This document shows positions 62,608-64,000 of a stretch of DNA of 64,000 nucleotides, piece by piece; the stretch's first letter is position 1, and every line of letters starts with the position of its first letter. The notes beneath the pieces were generated by a model, which did not search any database, was not told the DNA's origin, and saw only the letters and a program-made list of their open reading frames with translations. The position numbers were made by a program, and so were the translations under genes. The DNA comes from Prorocentrum cordatum (taxonomy: Eukaryota > Sar > Dinophyceae > Prorocentrales > Prorocentraceae): positions 120,773 through 184,772 of the forward strand of contig CAUYUJ010000714.1 in assembly GCA_963575745.1 (NCBI GenBank). Reading direction: 5' to 3'.

Positions 62608-62666
62608 GTTCGCGGGTGGAGGTTCCTGATGTTGTTGTCATCGGTGATTTTGCTGGGGTTGTCTGG
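62608..62666 (+). CDS. GH7-like cellulase, possible exon 9
   Basis: Acceptor TTTCCGAG|GT after a TCC tract, phase 1, matching the end of exon 8. It gives GSRVEVPDVVVIGDFAG. The V.(V/F)(P/S)(D/N)(V/I)..(I)G pattern is like the ATVTFSNIRFGDIG strand that follows the WLDS region in family 7. The 3' limit is uncertain; several GC/GT words at 62652-62666 could be donors. Confidence 0.35.
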
Positions 62667-62879
62667 ACGCCGTCTGAGGGAGTGAGCGGCTGCCGAAATT
62701 GTGCATCAGTTCTCTATCGCCACGGCCTGGCGCAATGCTGGGGATGGCGCGGCCGCTCCCTCTGCAGGCCGTTGCTCGCACGATTCAGACTCTTCTTCAT
62801 TTATCATGCTTGAGATGACGGTGTGCGAGCCTCCAGACGGCCAGCGCGTCAGATTGCCTCCAGACCATGCGTGGTACCT

Positions 62880-63175
62880 CGGACACTACAAACGCGCATG
62901 CTCCAGGCGCATGTTGGATGCATCCCTTCCGCGAACGAGAATCCGCCGGCCGCATGTGTTGGATATCCTCCTGGGAGCCCAGCCCGCACGCGAGCAGACA
63001 CGTGCCGACCGCGCACACGCAGGACGCGTGTTTGAGACCCCTCCGCGCACGTATGTTTCTCACGTGTGGGAGCATCCCCTGCCCCGATGTCGGATATCCC
63101 CCCTTGGGGTCCTGGGCGCGTGAAGCGAGGTGCCCAACTTGCACGAGCCAGGCGCATGTTGGATACACCCCTGGC
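62880..63175 (+). repeat. 65-bp degenerate array, second locus
   Basis: The landmark GCGCATGTTGGAT(G/A) and the words CCGCCGGCCGCATG, GCGCACG and ACGTGTG recur as in 43240-43990. Confidence 0.7.
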
Positions 63176-63296
63176 ATCGCTCGGGCGTGTGCATTTTTTC
63201 CTCGGCAAGAGCCATCGAGGAGCATCCTGGATCATCGAGCCACAAAAACACGCACGAAATCGAAAAATGCACGGGGAATGGACGTCCGAGCGATGG
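63175..63296 (+). mobile_element. Inverted-repeat element family 3, copy 4
   Basis: CATCGCTCGGGCGTGTGCAT to GGACGTCCGAGCGATGG, 122 bp, with the GGCAAGAGCCATCGAGGAGC interior and a CACGAAATCGAAAAATGC right part. Confidence 0.88.
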
Positions 63297-63419
63297 CAAG
63301 CACCCCATCCACGCGCGCATTTTACGTCAGAGCGAGGGGGCCGAACGGTCATTCGTTATCTCCTGGGCGCGTGGCTGGAGTGGGGTTCCGCGGTGCGGAT
63401 TGTTGATGCGTTGTTGCAT

Positions 63420-63578
63420 TGTGGTTGCGTCGTTGTCGTGGTTGTTGCTGTTGTTGTTGGTGGTGTTGTTGTGGTTGTTGTTGGTGATGCCTTGTTGTCG
63501 TTGATGTATTGTTGTTGCTGTTGTTATTGCTGTCACCGGTGTTGTTAGTGTTGTTGTTGTTGTTGTTGTTGATGATCT
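63420..63578 (+). repeat. TTG-rich tract
   Basis: (GTTGTT)n with GTC/GTG interruptions. Confidence 0.9.
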
Positions 63579-64000
63579 TGACTCCTCGTTTCTATTGAAC
63601 AAGTATGATTGTTCCATCCCTGCGGTGGACTGTGTTTTTCAAGTGAAGTGCTCCCCTCAAGGCTCGCACCTTGTTTTACACTGAAAAGTAGTATTCATCG
63701 GAATGAGTTGTTGGGCTCCGAACTACAGCAAAGACATTACGCTCGCGTGCTACTCGACACGTACATCCCAAACCCTCGATGCCCGCCCTCTTCGTCTTCG
63801 ATCGTACCCAAATTAGGGGTAGATCTTTCTTACCTGCAACGGGTATGTCGTGCAGCCCCTAAGGCAGGGGAAGAGAGGACGGATGGAAGGAACGGACAAG
63901 GGGCAGGTGGGTTGCTGAAGCGTGCGTCCAGCATGAATAGCGAGGAAGTCTCGAGCGATAGCGCGATTCTCAAATACATCATAAGGAAGTCCACAGCGAG
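63579..64000. other. Unannotated trailing stretch
   Basis: Unique sequence of lower GC content. I see no coding patch or repeat I can support. Confidence 0.4.

Overview
The window looks like nuclear DNA of a dinoflagellate. It is GC-rich and gene-poor, with huge GGA/TCC, GAT/ATC, CATA and TGTGTC tracts. A tandem set of spliced-leader relics lies before an intronless gene, and split genes use GT, GC and GA donors with AG|G acceptors. A core-dinophyte genome of the Prorocentrum/Polarella/Symbiodiniaceae kind is likely; I cannot name the species. One 100-N gap (59247-59346) shows this is a draft scaffold.

Layout. 0-12 kb holds mostly repeats: an 89-bp tandem array (3.3-4.3 kb) next to a minus-strand coding segment, paired inverted-repeat elements (8.1-8.5 kb) and an element with hAT-like 8-bp target duplications (10.7 kb). 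At 12.3-13.0 kb is an intact intronless CIA30-domain gene preceded by three stacked dinoSL relics, so it is a retrogene. 13-18.6 kb has degenerate 'CTTGGGGCCT' arrays, a damaged minus-strand coding region and two 180-206 bp foldback repeats.

From 18.65 kb to at least 61.84 kb I could assemble eight (perhaps nine) small plus-strand exons, 51-168 nt each. They join in phase into one protein that follows the order of glycoside hydrolase family 7 (cellulase) motifs, including the catalytic ExDxxE. Introns range from 0.7 to 19 kb and are filled with microsatellites, short inverted-repeat elements and tandem arrays. The last long intron also holds an 8.4-kb Ty1/copia LTR retrotransposon (49490-57924), a small-intron gene on the minus strand (58.4-59.1 kb) and a second minus-strand coding region (59.66-60.84 kb).

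The copia element has 97%-identical 322-bp LTRs, gag with a CCHC knuckle, protease, integrase (DD35E), RT and RNase H. It is broken by several frameshifts and its RT YxDD box reads HVDG. Between protease and integrase it carries an extra stretch with a duplicated Cys-rich motif and a segment resembling motif IV of C5-cytosine methyltransferases. At least four short non-autonomous repeat families recur through the window, one with a cloverleaf-like set of nested stems.
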